A stretch of DNA of 64,000 nt from Neobacillus niacini. Lineage in GTDB: Bacteria > Bacillota > Bacilli > Bacillales > Cytobacillaceae. The DNA lies in NCBI RefSeq assembly GCF_019749295.1, contig NZ_JACWFG010000008.1, positions 1-64,000 on the forward strand. Reading direction: 5' to 3'. Of this stretch, positions 28,056 to 38,394 are shown one piece after another. How positions within the stretch are numbered: the first letter of the stretch is position 1; every line of letters starts with the position of its first letter. The translations under genes were made by a program, and so were the position numbers. Below the pieces are notes generated by a model, which did no database searches, was not told the DNA's origin, and saw nothing but the letters and a program-made list of their open reading frames with translations.

Positions 28056-28298
28056 ATGGGTATGCCCTTTGAGTTAAATACCTTAATTGTCACAAAAGGC
28101 AGAGAGAAGAGAGTAGAAGAAAACCTTTTCCAATTAGAAAAAGAAGGCTATAGGCTTTATCCGATTGATATTCCGATTGATGTTAGAAAAACACTTGAAA
28201 GTGATACGAGCGGATCAGCTGTGATTAAAAAAGTTGAATGGCAAAACAGCAGTACGATGATAACCTACCAATTAATTTCATTAAATTCTACAAATTAA
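28056..28298 (+). CDS. ytmB: DUF2584 family protein YtmB
   Basis: 80-residue soluble protein starting MGMPFELNTLIVTKGRE. The ATG at 28056 is chosen because AAGGAG lies nine bases upstream; the ATG at 28035 has none. The family is conserved in Bacillaceae next to ytmA. Function unknown. Confidence 0.85.
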   Translation: MGMPFELNTLIVTKGREKRVEENLFQLEKEGYRLYPIDIPIDVRKTLESDTSGSAVIKKVEWQNSSTMITYQLISLNSTN

Positions 28299-28306
28299 TA
28301 AAAATT

Positions 28307-28330
28307 GCCCTTATCGATATCGATAAGGGC
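28307..28330. terminator. Bidirectional terminator between ytmB and pckA
   Basis: A perfect 24-bp palindrome with arms GCCCTTATCG / CGATAAGGGC around ATAT. T-rich on both outgoing sides. Confidence 0.88.
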
Positions 28331-28337
28331 TTTCATT

Positions 28338-29927
28338 TTAAGCGACAGGACCGCCTTTTTCTTCTATTTCTGCAGAGACTTTGGTGAATTTTTTAAAGTT
28401 TTCACGGAATTTGCCTGCTAATTCTTTCGCTTTCGTATCATAAGCCTGTGGATCAGCCCATGTTTTGCTTGGCTGCAACACCTCATCAGGAACCCCGGCA
28501 ACATGGAGCGGAATATTCAGACCGAAAATATTGTCTCTAACTGTTTCAACTAAGTTCAGTTCGCCTTCTAATGCAGCCTGGATCATAGCCCTTGTGTAAG
28601 ATAGCTTCATTCGGCTGCCGACTCCGTATTCTCCACCTGTCCATCCGGTATTCACTAAAAAGACATTCGCATTATGCTCAAGAATTTTCTCACCCAGCAT
28701 TTCGGCATAACGTGTAGCAGGTAAAGGAAGGAATGGTGCACCAAAACATGTAGAGAAAGTTGCTTCAGGAGATGTAACACCACGTTCTGTTCCTGCTAAT
28801 TTTGAAGTATAGCCACTTAAGAAATGATACATGGCTTGTTCCTTTGTTAACTTTGAAATTGGGGGCAGTACACCAAAGGCATCAGCTGTTAAAAAAACGA
28901 TGGTATTCGGGTGCCCTGCAATGCTTGGCTTAACAATATTATCGATTGCATCTATTGGATAGGCAGCCCGTGTATTTTCGGTAAGGGTAGCATCGTCGTA
29001 GTCAGCAATTCGTGTTTCTGGATTAAGGACAACATTTTCAAGTACAGAACCAAAACAGATGGCATCGAAGATTTGTGGTTCTTTTTCACGGGATAAATTA
29101 ATGGTTTTTGCGTAACAGCCGCCTTCAATATTGAAGACCCCGTTAGATGACCAGCCATGCTCATCATCACCAATTAAACGGCGTTTTGGATCTGCAGATA
29201 AAGTTGTTTTACCTGTGCCAGAAAGACCGAAGAATAGAGCTACATCACCTTCTACACCGATATTAGCAGAACAATGCATGGAGAAAATATTATTCTCAGG
29301 CAATAAGTAATTCATAATGGAGAAAATGGACTTTTTCATTTCACCGGCATATTCAGTACCGCCAATTAAAATAGTACGCTTTTCGAAGGAAATAATGATA
29401 AAAGTTTCTGATTTTGTTCCATCCATAACAGGGTCTGCCTTGAAATTTGGAGCAGCAATTACCGTGAACCCGGATTTATGTGTCAGTAATTCTTCATCAC
29501 TAGGGCGGATAAATAATTGATGAGCAAATAAATTATGCCAAGCATATTCATTCACAATTTGAATTGGCAGCTGCGTTTTTTTATCTGCACCTGCAAAACC
29601 TTTAAACACAAAAATCTCATCTTTTACTTTTAAGTATTCTAACATTTTATGATAGAGGCTGTTAAAGACATCCTCTGAAATTGGTTGATTTAAATGACCC
29701 CAATCGATTTTTTCCTTGGTTGATTCTTCCATTACAATAAATTTATCAGAAGGAGATCTGCCGGTATATTTACCTGTTGAAACACTAATAGCCCCAGTAG
29801 AGGTTAATTTCCCTTCATTTCTTGATAAGATTTTCTCCACTAGTTGAGGTACAGACAATTGAATGTGTACATTATTTTCATTCAACAATTGGCTTAATTC
29901 ATTTGGGACATGAACTGAATTGATCAA
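28338..29927 (-). CDS. pckA: Phosphoenolpyruvate carboxykinase (ATP) PckA
   Basis: Converts oxaloacetate and ATP to phosphoenolpyruvate, the entry to gluconeogenesis. The kinase-1a P-loop [13 protein letters not shown], the kinase-2 motif LIGDDEHGW and the substrate/metal region [11 protein letters not shown] are intact. 529 residues, full length. TTG start with GGAAGGG five bases upstream. Divergent from metK. B. subtilis pckA is repressed by CcpN in glucose; the matching operator was not identified here. Confidence 0.96.
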   Translation of the reverse strand: MINSVHVPNELSQLLNENNVHIQLSVPQLVEKILSRNEGKLTSTGAISVSTGKYTGRSPSDKFIVMEESTKEKIDWGHLNQPISEDVFNSLYHKMLEYLKVKDEIFVFKGFAGADKKTQLPIQIVNEYAWHNLFAHQLFIRPSDEELLTHKSGFTVIAAPNFKADPVMDGTKSETFIIISFEKRTILIGGTEYAGEMKKSIFSIMNYLLPENNIFSMHCSANIGVEGDVALFFGLSGTGKTTLSADPKRRLIGDDEHGWSSNGVFNIEGGCYAKTINLSREKEPQIFDAICFGSVLENVVLNPETRIADYDDATLTENTRAAYPIDAIDNIVKPSIAGHPNTIVFLTADAFGVLPPISKLTKEQAMYHFLSGYTSKLAGTERGVTSPEATFSTCFGAPFLPLPATRYAEMLGEKILEHNANVFLVNTGWTGGEYGVGSRMKLSYTRAMIQAALEGELNLVETVRDNIFGLNIPLHVAGVPDEVLQPSKTWADPQAYDTKAKELAGKFRENFKKFTKVSAEIEEKGGPVA

Positions 29928-30092
29928 GGGAACCCTTCCTTTTCAAGTTTTTAATATTCAATATATTTACAAATAGTATAACACATTCAAATGAATAGTC
30001 TATACTAATTAGTGAATTTAGGTTGTATAACTTACTTTTAAATTAAAATGGAAAAGTTTAATACGTTTATCCTTAATTTGCTAAAAAATTCA

Positions 30093-30122
30093 TTGACATT
30101 GCTCGACTAGTTCAAGTATGAT
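30093..30122 (+). promoter_or_regulatory. Sigma-A promoter of the metK leader
   Basis: Perfect TTGACA (30093-30098) and TATGAT (30117-30122) separated by 18 bases. The expected start near 30129 falls just before the riboswitch. Confidence 0.85.
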
Positions 30123-30141
30123 ACTAATTTGAACGGATACT

Positions 30142-30332
30142 CTCTTATCCTGAGCTGGTGGAGGGACAGGCCCTATGAAACCCAGCAACCTGCTTCATGA
30201 GATGACCATTTAAATCTAGCGTTGGTCCTAATCTCAAGTGCGAAGGTGCTAATCTGACGCAAGGCTTTGACCTTGAACGATAAGAGCGAAAGGCCCGAAA
30301 ACAACCTTTCCTCATGTGGTAAGGTTTTTTGT
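30142..30332 (+). promoter_or_regulatory. SAM-I (S-box) riboswitch with terminator
   Basis: The aptamer runs from CTCTTATC to the pairing CGATAAGAG at 30278-30286 and has the S-box core GGTGGAGGGAC and AAACCCAGCAACC. A terminator hairpin (30303-30326, AACCTTTCC / GGTAAGGTT) with a T-run follows. Binding S-adenosylmethionine should favour termination and lower metK expression. Structure recognised by eye. Confidence 0.96.
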
Positions 30333-30488
30333 TTTGTATAAGACCTTTTATTTAAGAGTTGCTAATAAAAATCCTTTGTTTATTTCATACTAAGGGAATG
30401 AGTACCGTATCAATGTCAGTGGTTCAAGAAGTATTCCTGTAACCTTCATATGAACCTTGATTTATCTCATAATATAGGAGGAATTCAG

Positions 30489-31688
30489 ATGTCAACAAAA
30501 CGTCGTTTGTTCACTTCTGAATCAGTAACTGAAGGTCATCCTGATAAGATGTGTGACCAAATTTCTGATTCCATTTTAGATGCTATTTTAGCGAAGGATG
30601 CTAATGCCCGAGTTGCTGCTGAAACATCAGTAACAACTGGACTCGTGTTAGTTGCTGGCGAAATCACCACATCCACTTATGTAGACATTCCTAAAATTGT
30701 TCGTGAAACTATTAAAGGAATTGGCTACAATCGTGCAAAGTATGGCTTTGATTCCGAGACTTGTGGCGTTATCACCTCTATTGGTGAACAGTCTCCGGAC
30801 ATTGCGATGGGTGTCGATCAGGCACTTGAAGCGCGTGAAGGTCAAATGTCTGATGAAGAAATTGAAGCAATTGGTGCAGGAGACCAAGGTTTAATGTTTG
30901 GTTTTGCTTGTAATGAAACGAAAGAACTAATGCCTCTTCCAATTTCTTTAGCACACAAACTTGCACGTCGTTTGACAGAGGTTCGTAAAGAGGAACTTCT
31001 TCCTTACCTGCGTCCAGATGGTAAGACACAAGTAACAGTTGAATATGATGAGAATGACAAGCCTGTCCGTATCGACACAATTGTTATTTCGACACAGCAC
31101 CATCCTGAAATTACGCTAGAGCAAATTCAGCGTAATGTAAAAGAGTATGTTATTAATCCAGTTGTTCCGACTGAACTAATTGATGAAAATACAAAGTATT
31201 TCATTAATCCAACAGGTCGTTTTGTTATCGGCGGACCTCAAGGGGATGCTGGTTTAACAGGTCGAAAAATCATCGTAGACACTTACGGCGGTTATGCTCG
31301 TCATGGCGGTGGAGCATTCTCTGGTAAAGATCCAACAAAAGTTGACCGTTCAGCAGCCTATGCAGCTCGTTACGTTGCTAAGAATATAGTAGCAGCAGGA
31401 CTTGCTGACAAGGTTGAAGTTCAACTTGCATATGCTATCGGGGTAGCAAAACCTGTATCTATTTCAGTTGATACTTTTGGTACTGGTACAGTAAGCGAAG
31501 ATGTACTAGTTGACCTTGTTAGTGCAAACTTTGACCTTCGTCCTGCAGGAATTATTAACATGTTAAATCTACGTCGCCCAATTTACAAACAAACAGCTGC
31601 ATATGGTCATTTTGGCCGTACAGATGTGGATCTTCCTTGGGAACGTACGGATAAAGCAGATGCTTTGCGTCAACAAGCTAATATTTAA
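30489..31688 (+). CDS. metK: S-adenosylmethionine synthase MetK
   Basis: Makes S-adenosylmethionine from methionine and [23 protein letters not shown] and [16 protein letters not shown] are all present. 399 residues. The ATG at 30489 has ATAGGAGG eight bases upstream; the in-frame ATG at 30450 would add an uncharacteristic leader. Controlled by its own product through the upstream riboswitch. Its product supplies MnmM-type methyltransferase, LuxS recycling and SpeD elsewhere in this window. Confidence 0.97.
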   Translation: MSTKRRLFTSESVTEGHPDKMCDQISDSILDAILAKDANARVAAETSVTTGLVLVAGEITTSTYVDIPKIVRETIKGIGYNRAKYGFDSETCGVITSIGEQSPDIAMGVDQALEAREGQMSDEEIEAIGAGDQGLMFGFACNETKELMPLPISLAHKLARRLTEVRKEELLPYLRPDGKTQVTVEYDENDKPVRIDTIVISTQHHPEITLEQIQRNVKEYVINPVVPTELIDENTKYFINPTGRFVIGGPQGDAGLTGRKIIVDTYGGYARHGGGAFSGKDPTKVDRSAAYAARYVAKNIVAAGLADKVEVQLAYAIGVAKPVSISVDTFGTGTVSEDVLVDLVSANFDLRPAGIINMLNLRRPIYKQTAAYGHFGRTDVDLPWERTDKADALRQQANI

Positions 31689-31706
31689 GCAGAAACAACA
31701 CAGGGG

Positions 31707-31735
31707 GGGTTGCATTATATGTAACTCTCTTTTTC
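31707..31735 (+). terminator. Terminator-like hairpin after metK
   Basis: Stem GGGTTGCAT / ATGTAACTC with two G-T pairs and a 3-nt loop, followed by TCTTTTT. Confidence 0.7.
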
Positions 31736-31891
31736 ATTTAGTCGTCTAAGTTTAGGGCAATGTGTTTAGGTGAAAACTGTTTATACCTGAATTTTCCTAC
31801 CTTTCACACTGACATTTTTATATAAATAGTGGTAGGATAGAGAGTGTGTTTTTTAGATTGGATATTTAGATTGGAGTAGGTGACGTACATA

Positions 31892-33784
31892 ATGTGTGGG
31901 TTTATTGGTTGTGTACACGACAAGGAACAAAACTATCGTGATGAACAAAAACAACTATTTAAAAATATGAACGATATTATTACCCATCGTGGACCAGATG
32001 ATGATGGTTTTTATTATGATGACCATATTCAATTTGGTTTTCGCAGGTTAAGTATTATTGATATCGAATGCGGTCATCAGCCGTTAACATATGAAAATGA
32101 ACGGTATTGGATTATTTTTAACGGCGAGGTTTATAACTATGTAGAACTTCGTGAAGAGTTGCTTAAAGAAGGCTTGGAATTTGCTACAAATTCGGATACT
32201 GAAGTCATTATTGCCCTTTACAGTCATTTGAAAGAAAAAGCTGTAGAAAAACTTCGTGGTATGTTTGCCTTTACCATCTGGGATAAACAAGAGCAGACTT
32301 TATTTGGTGCAAGGGATCCATTCGGAATTAAACCATACTTTTATTTTGTAGATGGAGAGAGAACTTTCTTTGCTTCCGAGAAAAAGAGTATTCTGTTAGC
32401 CCTGGAAAATGATGTCTTAGACTATGATTCACTACAGTACTATCTGACTTATCAGTTTGTTCCTGAGCCGAATACAATGTCTAAAGGAATTCATAAGTTA
32501 GAACCTGGGCATTATTTTACAAAGAAGATTGGCTCCCCAATGGAAATCAAAAGATATTGGAAAGCTCATTTCAATCCGATACAAAAACCAGAGTCAGAGT
32601 TTATTAAGGAAATACAAGATGTGTTAATCGATTCAGTAAAAATGCATATGAGAAGTGATGTTCCAGTCGGTTCTTTTCTTTCTGGCGGAATCGACTCTTC
32701 AATCATTGCATCTATTGCAAAGCAATTTCACCCAGCTATTAAAACGTTTTCTGTTGGTTTCGAACACCAGGGATTCAGTGAAATTGATGTAGCTAAAGAA
32801 ACAGCAGAAAAGTTAGGTGTAGAAAATATAAGCTATGTTATCACACCACAGGAATATATGAATGAACTTCCTAAAATCATGTGGCATATGGATGATCCGC
32901 TTGCAGACCCTGCTTGTATTCCGCTTTACTTTGTTGCTCGTGAAGCAAGGAAGCATGTAACCGTTGTTCTTTCGGGTGAAGGAGCCGATGAATTATTTGG
33001 CGGCTACAATATTTACCGTGAACCGCAGGATTTAGAGATGTTTAATAAAATCCCTAGAGCCGGAAAAGTATTGTTAAAAGGGCTAGCGAACATGATGCCT
33101 GAGGGAATGAAGGGTAAAAGCTTTATTGAACGTGGAGTAACTCCTATGGAGGAACGATATATAGGAAACGCGAAAATGTTCACGGAAGAAGAAAAACGAG
33201 AATTGCTTTCTGTTTATCGTGAAGGGCTGCACTTCACCGATATTACAAAACCACTTTATACAGAAACAAGAGGCTATGATCCCGTTGATACTATGCAATA
33301 CATTGATATTCATACATGGATGCGCGGGGATATACTTTTAAAGGCTGACAAAATGACGATGGCTCATTCATTAGAGCTTCGTGTTCCGTTTTTAGATAAA
33401 GTTGTCTTTGATACGGCAGCAAAAATTCCTACTAGCTTGAAAACTGCTAATGGTACAACAAAGTATATCTTGCGAAAAGCTGCAGAAGGAATCGTTCCTG
33501 ACCATGTATTGAACCGGAAGAAACTTGGTTTCCCAGTGCCTATTCGCCATTGGCTGAAGAATGAAATGAATGAGTGGGCAAAAACGATTATTCGCGAAAG
33601 CAACACAGACCATTTAATCAACAAATCTTATGTCCTAAACCTTCTTGAAGACCACTGCCAAGGAAAAGCTGATAACAGCCGTAAGATTTGGACCGTTCTT
33701 ATTTTTATGATTTGGCATCAAGTCTATGTAGAAGGAAAGTATTCCTTTTCCGGACAAAAAGAACTGCAGCCAATGAAACATTAG
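31892..33784 (+). CDS. asnB: Asparagine synthase (glutamine-hydrolysing) AsnB
   Basis: Starting at MCGFIG puts the nucleophilic cysteine of the N-terminal glutaminase domain at position 2, which decides for the ATG at 31892. The C-terminal synthetase domain has the PP-loop SGGIDSS and the motif SGEGADELFGGY. 630 residues, close to B. subtilis AsnB (formerly linked to ytn genes). GGAGTAGGTG precedes the start. Monocistronic, with its own terminator. Confidence 0.95.
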   Translation: MCGFIGCVHDKEQNYRDEQKQLFKNMNDIITHRGPDDDGFYYDDHIQFGFRRLSIIDIECGHQPLTYENERYWIIFNGEVYNYVELREELLKEGLEFATNSDTEVIIALYSHLKEKAVEKLRGMFAFTIWDKQEQTLFGARDPFGIKPYFYFVDGERTFFASEKKSILLALENDVLDYDSLQYYLTYQFVPEPNTMSKGIHKLEPGHYFTKKIGSPMEIKRYWKAHFNPIQKPESEFIKEIQDVLIDSVKMHMRSDVPVGSFLSGGIDSSIIASIAKQFHPAIKTFSVGFEHQGFSEIDVAKETAEKLGVENISYVITPQEYMNELPKIMWHMDDPLADPACIPLYFVAREARKHVTVVLSGEGADELFGGYNIYREPQDLEMFNKIPRAGKVLLKGLANMMPEGMKGKSFIERGVTPMEERYIGNAKMFTEEEKRELLSVYREGLHFTDITKPLYTETRGYDPVDTMQYIDIHTWMRGDILLKADKMTMAHSLELRVPFLDKVVFDTAAKIPTSLKTANGTTKYILRKAAEGIVPDHVLNRKKLGFPVPIRHWLKNEMNEWAKTIIRESNTDHLINKSYVLNLLEDHCQGKADNSRKIWTVLIFMIWHQVYVEGKYSFSGQKELQPMKH

Positions 33785-33795
33785 AGTAGATAGTA

Positions 33796-33825
33796 AGCAC
33801 CCATAAAAAAGTTATGGGTGCTTTT
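33796..33825. terminator. Bidirectional terminator between asnB and ytoA
   Basis: Arms AGCACCCATAA / TTATGGGTGCT with a 5-nt loop and T tracts on both outgoing strands. Confidence 0.88.
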
Positions 33826-33829
33826 ACTA

Positions 33830-34342
33830 TTATTTTTGTAATGACTTATAATATTGGGCCTTTTCTGCATATTGTGTATAGATTCTGTTAATTTCACTTA
33901 TGTCATGTTTATTTAATTCTCTAATAACTTTTGCAGGTCTGCCAAATGCTAAGGTATTAGGTGGTATTTTTTTGCCTTGCGGGACAAGACTGCCAGCACC
34001 GATAAAAGCTCCTTCACCAATTTCGGCATGGTCAAGAACGATTGAGCCCATACCGATTAATGCTCTTTTTCGAATAATACAGCTGTGGAGGATTACCTGA
34101 TGGCCAATGGTGACTTCATCCTCTAAAATCAATGGATTATTTGGGCTTTGGTGCAGAACGGAGTTGTCTTGAATATTAACTTTTTTTCCGATAACAGTAG
34201 GCGCGACATCTCCTCTAATAACAGTGTTAAACCAAACACTTGATTCCTCACCTATTTCAACATCACCAGTAATAGTTGTAAAATCTGCAATAAAAGCTGA
34301 GTCAGCTATTTTTGGGTATTTACCATTGTATGGATAAATCAT
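33830..34342 (-). CDS. ytoA: Gamma-carbonic-anhydrase-like hexapeptide protein YtoA
   Basis: 170-residue left-handed beta-helix protein with repeated (I/V)GxxxxI hexapeptides and His positions (VLHQSP, TIGHQVILHSC) that in relatives bind zinc at trimer interfaces. Enzymatic activity is not certain. The ATG at 34342 is preceded by AAAGGAG; the upstream in-frame start at 34378 is not. Confidence 0.88.
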   Translation of the reverse strand: MIYPYNGKYPKIADSAFIADFTTITGDVEIGEESSVWFNTVIRGDVAPTVIGKKVNIQDNSVLHQSPNNPLILEDEVTIGHQVILHSCIIRKRALIGMGSIVLDHAEIGEGAFIGAGSLVPQGKKIPPNTLAFGRPAKVIRELNKHDISEINRIYTQYAEKAQYYKSLQK

Positions 34343-34422
34343 ATTTGTCGCTCCTTTTTGACTGAAATGGATATTCACTTTAATATTATACTAAATAGAA
34401 TATTTTTCTAGGGGGAAAAGCT

Positions 34423-35226
34423 ATGTGGAAGTGGGAAGCAGAGGGGGAAGCGAAGGCTGTAATCGTGATGGTTCATGGTGCAATGGAACATCATCGTCGT
34501 TACGGCTGGCTCATTGAAATGTGGCGCAGGTCTGGATTTCATGTCGTCATGGGTGATCTTCCTGGACAAGGTATGACAACAAGATCCCGCAGAGGACATA
34601 TTGATTCCTTTGATGAGTACCTAATAGAAGTAAAAGATTGGATTAAAGCAGCTTATCGTTATGAACTTCCTGTTTTTTTATTCGGGCACAGTATGGGGGG
34701 GTTAATAGCTATTCGGTTGCTGCAGGAAGAAAAAATGGACCTGGCTGGAGTCATTCTCTCTTCACCGTGCCTCGGGCTTATACATGGGCCATCCAAATTT
34801 TTAGATTTACTATCACACGGGATAAATGTTGTTTTTCCTTCATTACGAATGAACTCTGGAATAACCGTTGAGATGGCTACTAAAAACCAAGATGTCATTG
34901 AGGCTGACGCAGGGGATACCCTTTATATATCCAAAGTTTCTGTCAGATGGTACCGGGAATTAGCTGGGGCCATGAAAGAGGCATTCCTAACTATTCAAGA
35001 CACGAAGGATGTCCCAATGCTTGTTATGCAGGCTGGTGACGATAAGATTGTAAATAAGGTACCAGTTAAGGAATGGTTTAACCATGCACCACTATCTGAA
35101 AAAAGATTTAAAGAATGGCCAAAGCTTTATCATGAAATTTTTAATGAACCCGAACGGGATGATATATTTGAGTATGCGAAGGATTTTGTTATCAGCCAAT
35201 TAAAAGCAATAGGATATATTGTTTAA
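34423..35226 (+). CDS. ytpA: Alpha/beta hydrolase, phospholipase YtpA
   Basis: 267 residues with HGAMEHHRRY (oxyanion), GHSMGG nucleophile and a C-terminal Asp/His pair (QAGDDKIV, LYHEIFNE). B. subtilis YtpA is a phospholipase reported to form the lysophospholipid antibiotic bacilysocin. GGGGGAAAAG precedes the ATG. It is 21 bp upstream of ytpB, so both likely form one operon. Confidence 0.88.
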   Translation: MWKWEAEGEAKAVIVMVHGAMEHHRRYGWLIEMWRRSGFHVVMGDLPGQGMTTRSRRGHIDSFDEYLIEVKDWIKAAYRYELPVFLFGHSMGGLIAIRLLQEEKMDLAGVILSSPCLGLIHGPSKFLDLLSHGINVVFPSLRMNSGITVEMATKNQDVIEADAGDTLYISKVSVRWYRELAGAMKEAFLTIQDTKDVPMLVMQAGDDKIVNKVPVKEWFNHAPLSEKRFKEWPKLYHEIFNEPERDDIFEYAKDFVISQLKAIGYIV

Positions 35227-35247
35227 GAAAGGAAAGATATTCTCTCC

Positions 35248-36324
35248 ATGATGCCAATCAGACTCATGTCGAATGTATATCGTAGAATTATACCAGCAGT
35301 CCACAAAGAACTTGGTTATTGGAGATCGCGAGCAGAAAGTATCCCTAATCAGGAGCTTAGAACACAGGCTCTGGCTAGTATCGAACATAAAACGTTCCAC
35401 TGTGAAGGCGGAGGGATTCTTGCTCTTTCCGCTGATGGTGAGTTTAAAATGGCAGTGAAGTTTATCGTTGCGTATCAAACCATTAGTGATTACTTGGATA
35501 ATCTTTGTGATCGGAGTACTTCGCTTGATCCTGAGGACTTTGCAGCTCTTCACGAATCCATGCGCGATGCCCTGACACTAGCTAGTGAATCTAAAAATTA
35601 TTATCGGTTTCGTGAGGATCAGAACGATGGAGGCTATTTAAACGATTTAGCAGAAACATGCAGATCTGTTTTGCAAGAAGTGGAACATTATCCATTGATA
35701 AAGGATTACTTGCTGGAGCTCTGTGAATATTACTGCAGCTTACAAATACACAAGCATGTTATTCAAGAAGAACGTGTACCCCGTCTTGAAAAATGGTTTG
35801 AAGACCATCAAAGTAACCTGCCTAAAATGGAATGGTATGAGTTTTCTGCTTGCTCTGGTTCTACATTGGGGATATTTTGTCTCATCTCGTATGCAATGAG
35901 AGAGGATTTTTCTGCAGTAGATGCTGAAAATATTCGAAAAGGATATTTTCCTTACATACAGGGGCTTCATATATTGTTAGATTATTTTATCGACCAAGAA
36001 GAAGATCGCGAAGGCGGCGACTTGAATTTCTGTTTTTATTATGAAAATCCAGAAACACTTTTTAAACGTTTAAAGCACTTTGTAACGGAAGCAGACAAAC
36101 ATACAGAATTTCTGCCGCATAAGAAATTCCACCAGCTTATTAATAGAGGCTTACTAGGGATTTATTTATCGGATGGAAAGGTTCGTAAACAGAAGAATAT
36201 ACGGAAATTAGCAAAGGGCATCATAAAGACGGGCGGAATAATAAGCTATTTTTTCTATATCAATGGATTAGCCTATCGTTCCGTACAGAAATGGATTCCC
36301 TCATTGTTTACAAGACTTTCGTAA
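35248..36324 (+). CDS. ytpB: Tetraprenyl-beta-curcumene synthase YtpB (DUF2600)
   Basis: 358 residues, all-helical. The Asp-rich sequence SDYLDNLCDR near residue 80 resembles a metal-binding prenyl-diphosphate motif. B. subtilis YtpB is a large-terpene synthase cyclising C35 prenyl diphosphate to tetraprenyl-beta-curcumene, a sesquarterpene precursor. Two adjacent ATG codons (35248 and 35251) are possible; GAAAGGAAAG lies upstream. Co-directional with ytpA. Confidence 0.87.
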   Translation: MMPIRLMSNVYRRIIPAVHKELGYWRSRAESIPNQELRTQALASIEHKTFHCEGGGILALSADGEFKMAVKFIVAYQTISDYLDNLCDRSTSLDPEDFAALHESMRDALTLASESKNYYRFREDQNDGGYLNDLAETCRSVLQEVEHYPLIKDYLLELCEYYCSLQIHKHVIQEERVPRLEKWFEDHQSNLPKMEWYEFSACSGSTLGIFCLISYAMREDFSAVDAENIRKGYFPYIQGLHILLDYFIDQEEDREGGDLNFCFYYENPETLFKRLKHFVTEADKHTEFLPHKKFHQLINRGLLGIYLSDGKVRKQKNIRKLAKGIIKTGGIISYFFYINGLAYRSVQKWIPSLFTRLS

Positions 36325-36336
36325 AAAATAAAGAAA

Positions 36337-36366
36337 AAACCAGGCTGATCAAAGCAGCCTGGTTTA
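36337..36366. terminator. Bidirectional terminator between ytpB and ytqB
   Basis: Arms AAACCAGGCTG / CAGCCTGGTTT with a 7-nt loop, between convergent genes. On the minus strand an A-run on plus supplies the T tract. Confidence 0.86.
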
Positions 36367-36936
36367 CCTTTTCTCAATTGCAACGATAAAAGGGGGATTA
36401 TTTTGCTGGTTGATAAATCGATACTGAAGGACGTGAGCCTTCTTCTGGTCGATTTCATGACAATACGTCAATAAAGCGTCCCGCTCAACTGCACCCTCAG
36501 CATGACCATGGTAAATCACAAGAATGATTATTCCTTCTGGAAGCATGATTTCAAGTAATTGTTGTATGGCGGCTATGGTAGTTTCCGGTTTTGTCACAAT
36601 AGTTTTATCACTGCCAGGCAAGTATCCTAAGTTAAAAATAGCAGCAGTTACCTTCCCGTGGTGTTCATCAGGGATTAACTGGGAAAGCTGTTCATGTCCA
36701 GCGTGAAAAATGGTAACTCGATTTTCGAACCCATGATGTTTTAGTCGTTCTGAACTTGACTGAATGGCATCCTCTTGTACGTCAAATCCATACACTCTTC
36801 CGTTTTCACCAACAAGGTCTGCGAGAAAAACTGTATCATGCCCATTACCCAAAGTAGCGTCAACAACAACTGCACCTCTAGTAACAGTTTTTTTGAGTAA
36901 TTTCTTCGCAAAGGGAAGTATTCGCTCTAGCTTCAT
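36364..36936 (-). CDS. mnmM: tRNA wobble-uridine methyltransferase MnmM (YtqB)
   Basis: 190-residue Rossmann-fold methyltransferase with the SAM motif VVDATLGNGHDT and the catalytic-region FNLGYLPGSDK. YtqB/MnmM has been described as the enzyme that methylates nm5s2U34 to mnm5s2U34 in Gram-positive tRNAs. It is 2 bp downstream of the radical SAM gene, its partner in the same modification. Confidence 0.88.
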   Translation of the reverse strand: MKLERILPFAKKLLKKTVTRGAVVVDATLGNGHDTVFLADLVGENGRVYGFDVQEDAIQSSSERLKHHGFENRVTIFHAGHEQLSQLIPDEHHGKVTAAIFNLGYLPGSDKTIVTKPETTIAAIQQLLEIMLPEGIIILVIYHGHAEGAVERDALLTYCHEIDQKKAHVLQYRFINQQNNPPFIVAIEKR

Positions 36937-36938
36937 CG

Positions 36939-37901
36939 TTAATTCCTCACAACGCTCTTTTGATAATATTTACCTTGATAGCTGTTTCTTCTTTTTAACT
37001 CAGCATCAATGGAATTAAGTACTTCCCACTTATTGACACTCCACATTGGTCCAACCATTAAATCAATCGGACCATCACCGGTAATTCGATGAACAATCAT
37101 TTCCGGTGGTAAAATTTCTAATTGGTCACATACTAAATTGACATAATCCTCTTGAGAAAGAAATTCGAGCATTCCTTTTTCATACTGTTTAACCATCGGA
37201 GTACCTTTTAGTAAGTGGAGCAAATGAATTTTGATCCCTTGGACATCAAGCTTAGCCACTTCCCTTGCCGTTTCCATCATCATTTCATACGATTCAAGCG
37301 GTAATCCATTGATAATGTGGGAGCAAATGCGGATTCCATGTTTTCTAAGCTTATTTACACCTTCAACGTAACATTGAAAATCATGAGCACGATTAATTAA
37401 TAACGCAGTACGTTCATGCACGGTTTGCAAGCCAAGTTCAACCCACAGATAAGTTCTTTTGTTTAACTCAGCTAGATATTCAACGACGTCATCAGGAAGG
37501 CAGTCTGGACGAGTCGCAATTGATAATCCAACGACTCCCTCCTGCTTGAGAACCTTCTCGAATTTTTCACGTAGAACCTCAACAGGTGCATGCGTGTTTG
37601 TATAGGCTTGAAAGTAGGCCATGTACTTGCCATCTTTCCATTTCGTATGCATCTTTTCCTTAATTTCAAGGAATTGTGTTTCTAAATCATCTGTTCGGTC
37701 ACCGGCAAAATCACCAGAACCAGCAGCACTGCAAAAAGTACAGCCACCGTGTGCAACTGTGCCATCACGATTAGGGCAATCAAAGCCGCCATCTAGAGCT
37801 ACTTTAAATACTTTATGGCCAAATTGCTGGCGAAGGTGATAATTCCATGTATGGTAACGTTTATCGTCAGTAGCATATGGAAAAGGGTTGGTCTGAGTCA
37901 A
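36939..37901 (-). CDS. ytqA: Radical SAM protein YtqA (TIGR01212 type, MnmL)
   Basis: 320 residues. The cluster-binding cysteines lie in CPNRDGTVAHGGCTFC, a C-x11-C-x2-C spacing unlike the usual C-x3-C-x2-C but normal for this family. B. subtilis YtqA has been linked to converting cmnm5s2U to nm5s2U before MnmM acts. The TTG at 37901 is the start because AAAGGAGG lies eight bases upstream; the longer frame to 37940 reads through that site. Operon with ytqB. Confidence 0.9.
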   Translation of the reverse strand: MTQTNPFPYATDDKRYHTWNYHLRQQFGHKVFKVALDGGFDCPNRDGTVAHGGCTFCSAAGSGDFAGDRTDDLETQFLEIKEKMHTKWKDGKYMAYFQAYTNTHAPVEVLREKFEKVLKQEGVVGLSIATRPDCLPDDVVEYLAELNKRTYLWVELGLQTVHERTALLINRAHDFQCYVEGVNKLRKHGIRICSHIINGLPLESYEMMMETAREVAKLDVQGIKIHLLHLLKGTPMVKQYEKGMLEFLSQEDYVNLVCDQLEILPPEMIVHRITGDGPIDLMVGPMWSVNKWEVLNSIDAELKRRNSYQGKYYQKSVVRN

Positions 37902-38106
37902 TTCAGAAACCTCCTTTATATTTTTTAACATAACTACCATTTTAACATGAATAGAAGGGCTTATCCATTTGTAATAAATGTATTGGCAGTAATTATCAAT
38001 CAGAAGTTGTAATAGGAAAGTTGTTAGAGAACAAAATAAGGAATGAAGCCTGTGCTTCAGGAGATTCGGATTGAATTCCTGTCACCAAAAAGAAGGGGGT
38101 CCTTAG

Positions 38107-38394
38107 ATGGCTACACGTGCTTCAATGGACGCATTAATCCAGCAGTGTGAGGATACAATTCGCTATGCGAAAGAACAGTTTGAAACAAGCAGTCTTCAAG
38201 AGCATTACAATAATGATGACTATACAAAGGCCTTACAGGATCTTGAACAAACCTATCAGGATATTGCAAAAATGGCCCATAGTGCAAATTCCCAGCAGCG
38301 GGATCAACTCCATCGTATGAGATTACAAATACAGCAGCTACAAAATACCATGGTTTTAGAAGGGCAGACTTACACAGGAGGAAACCTAACTTGA
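38107..38394 (+). CDS. ytzC: DUF2524 family protein YtzC
   Basis: 95 residues, Gln/Glu-rich and helical, probably coiled coil (DLEQTYQDIAKMAHSANSQQRDQLH-type heptads). Matches B. subtilis YtzC in start and neighbourhood. GAAGGGGG lies upstream of the ATG. Its stop overlaps the start of the next small gene (TTGA). Function unknown. Confidence 0.85.
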   Translation: MATRASMDALIQQCEDTIRYAKEQFETSSLQEHYNNDDYTKALQDLEQTYQDIAKMAHSANSQQRDQLHRMRLQIQQLQNTMVLEGQTYTGGNLT

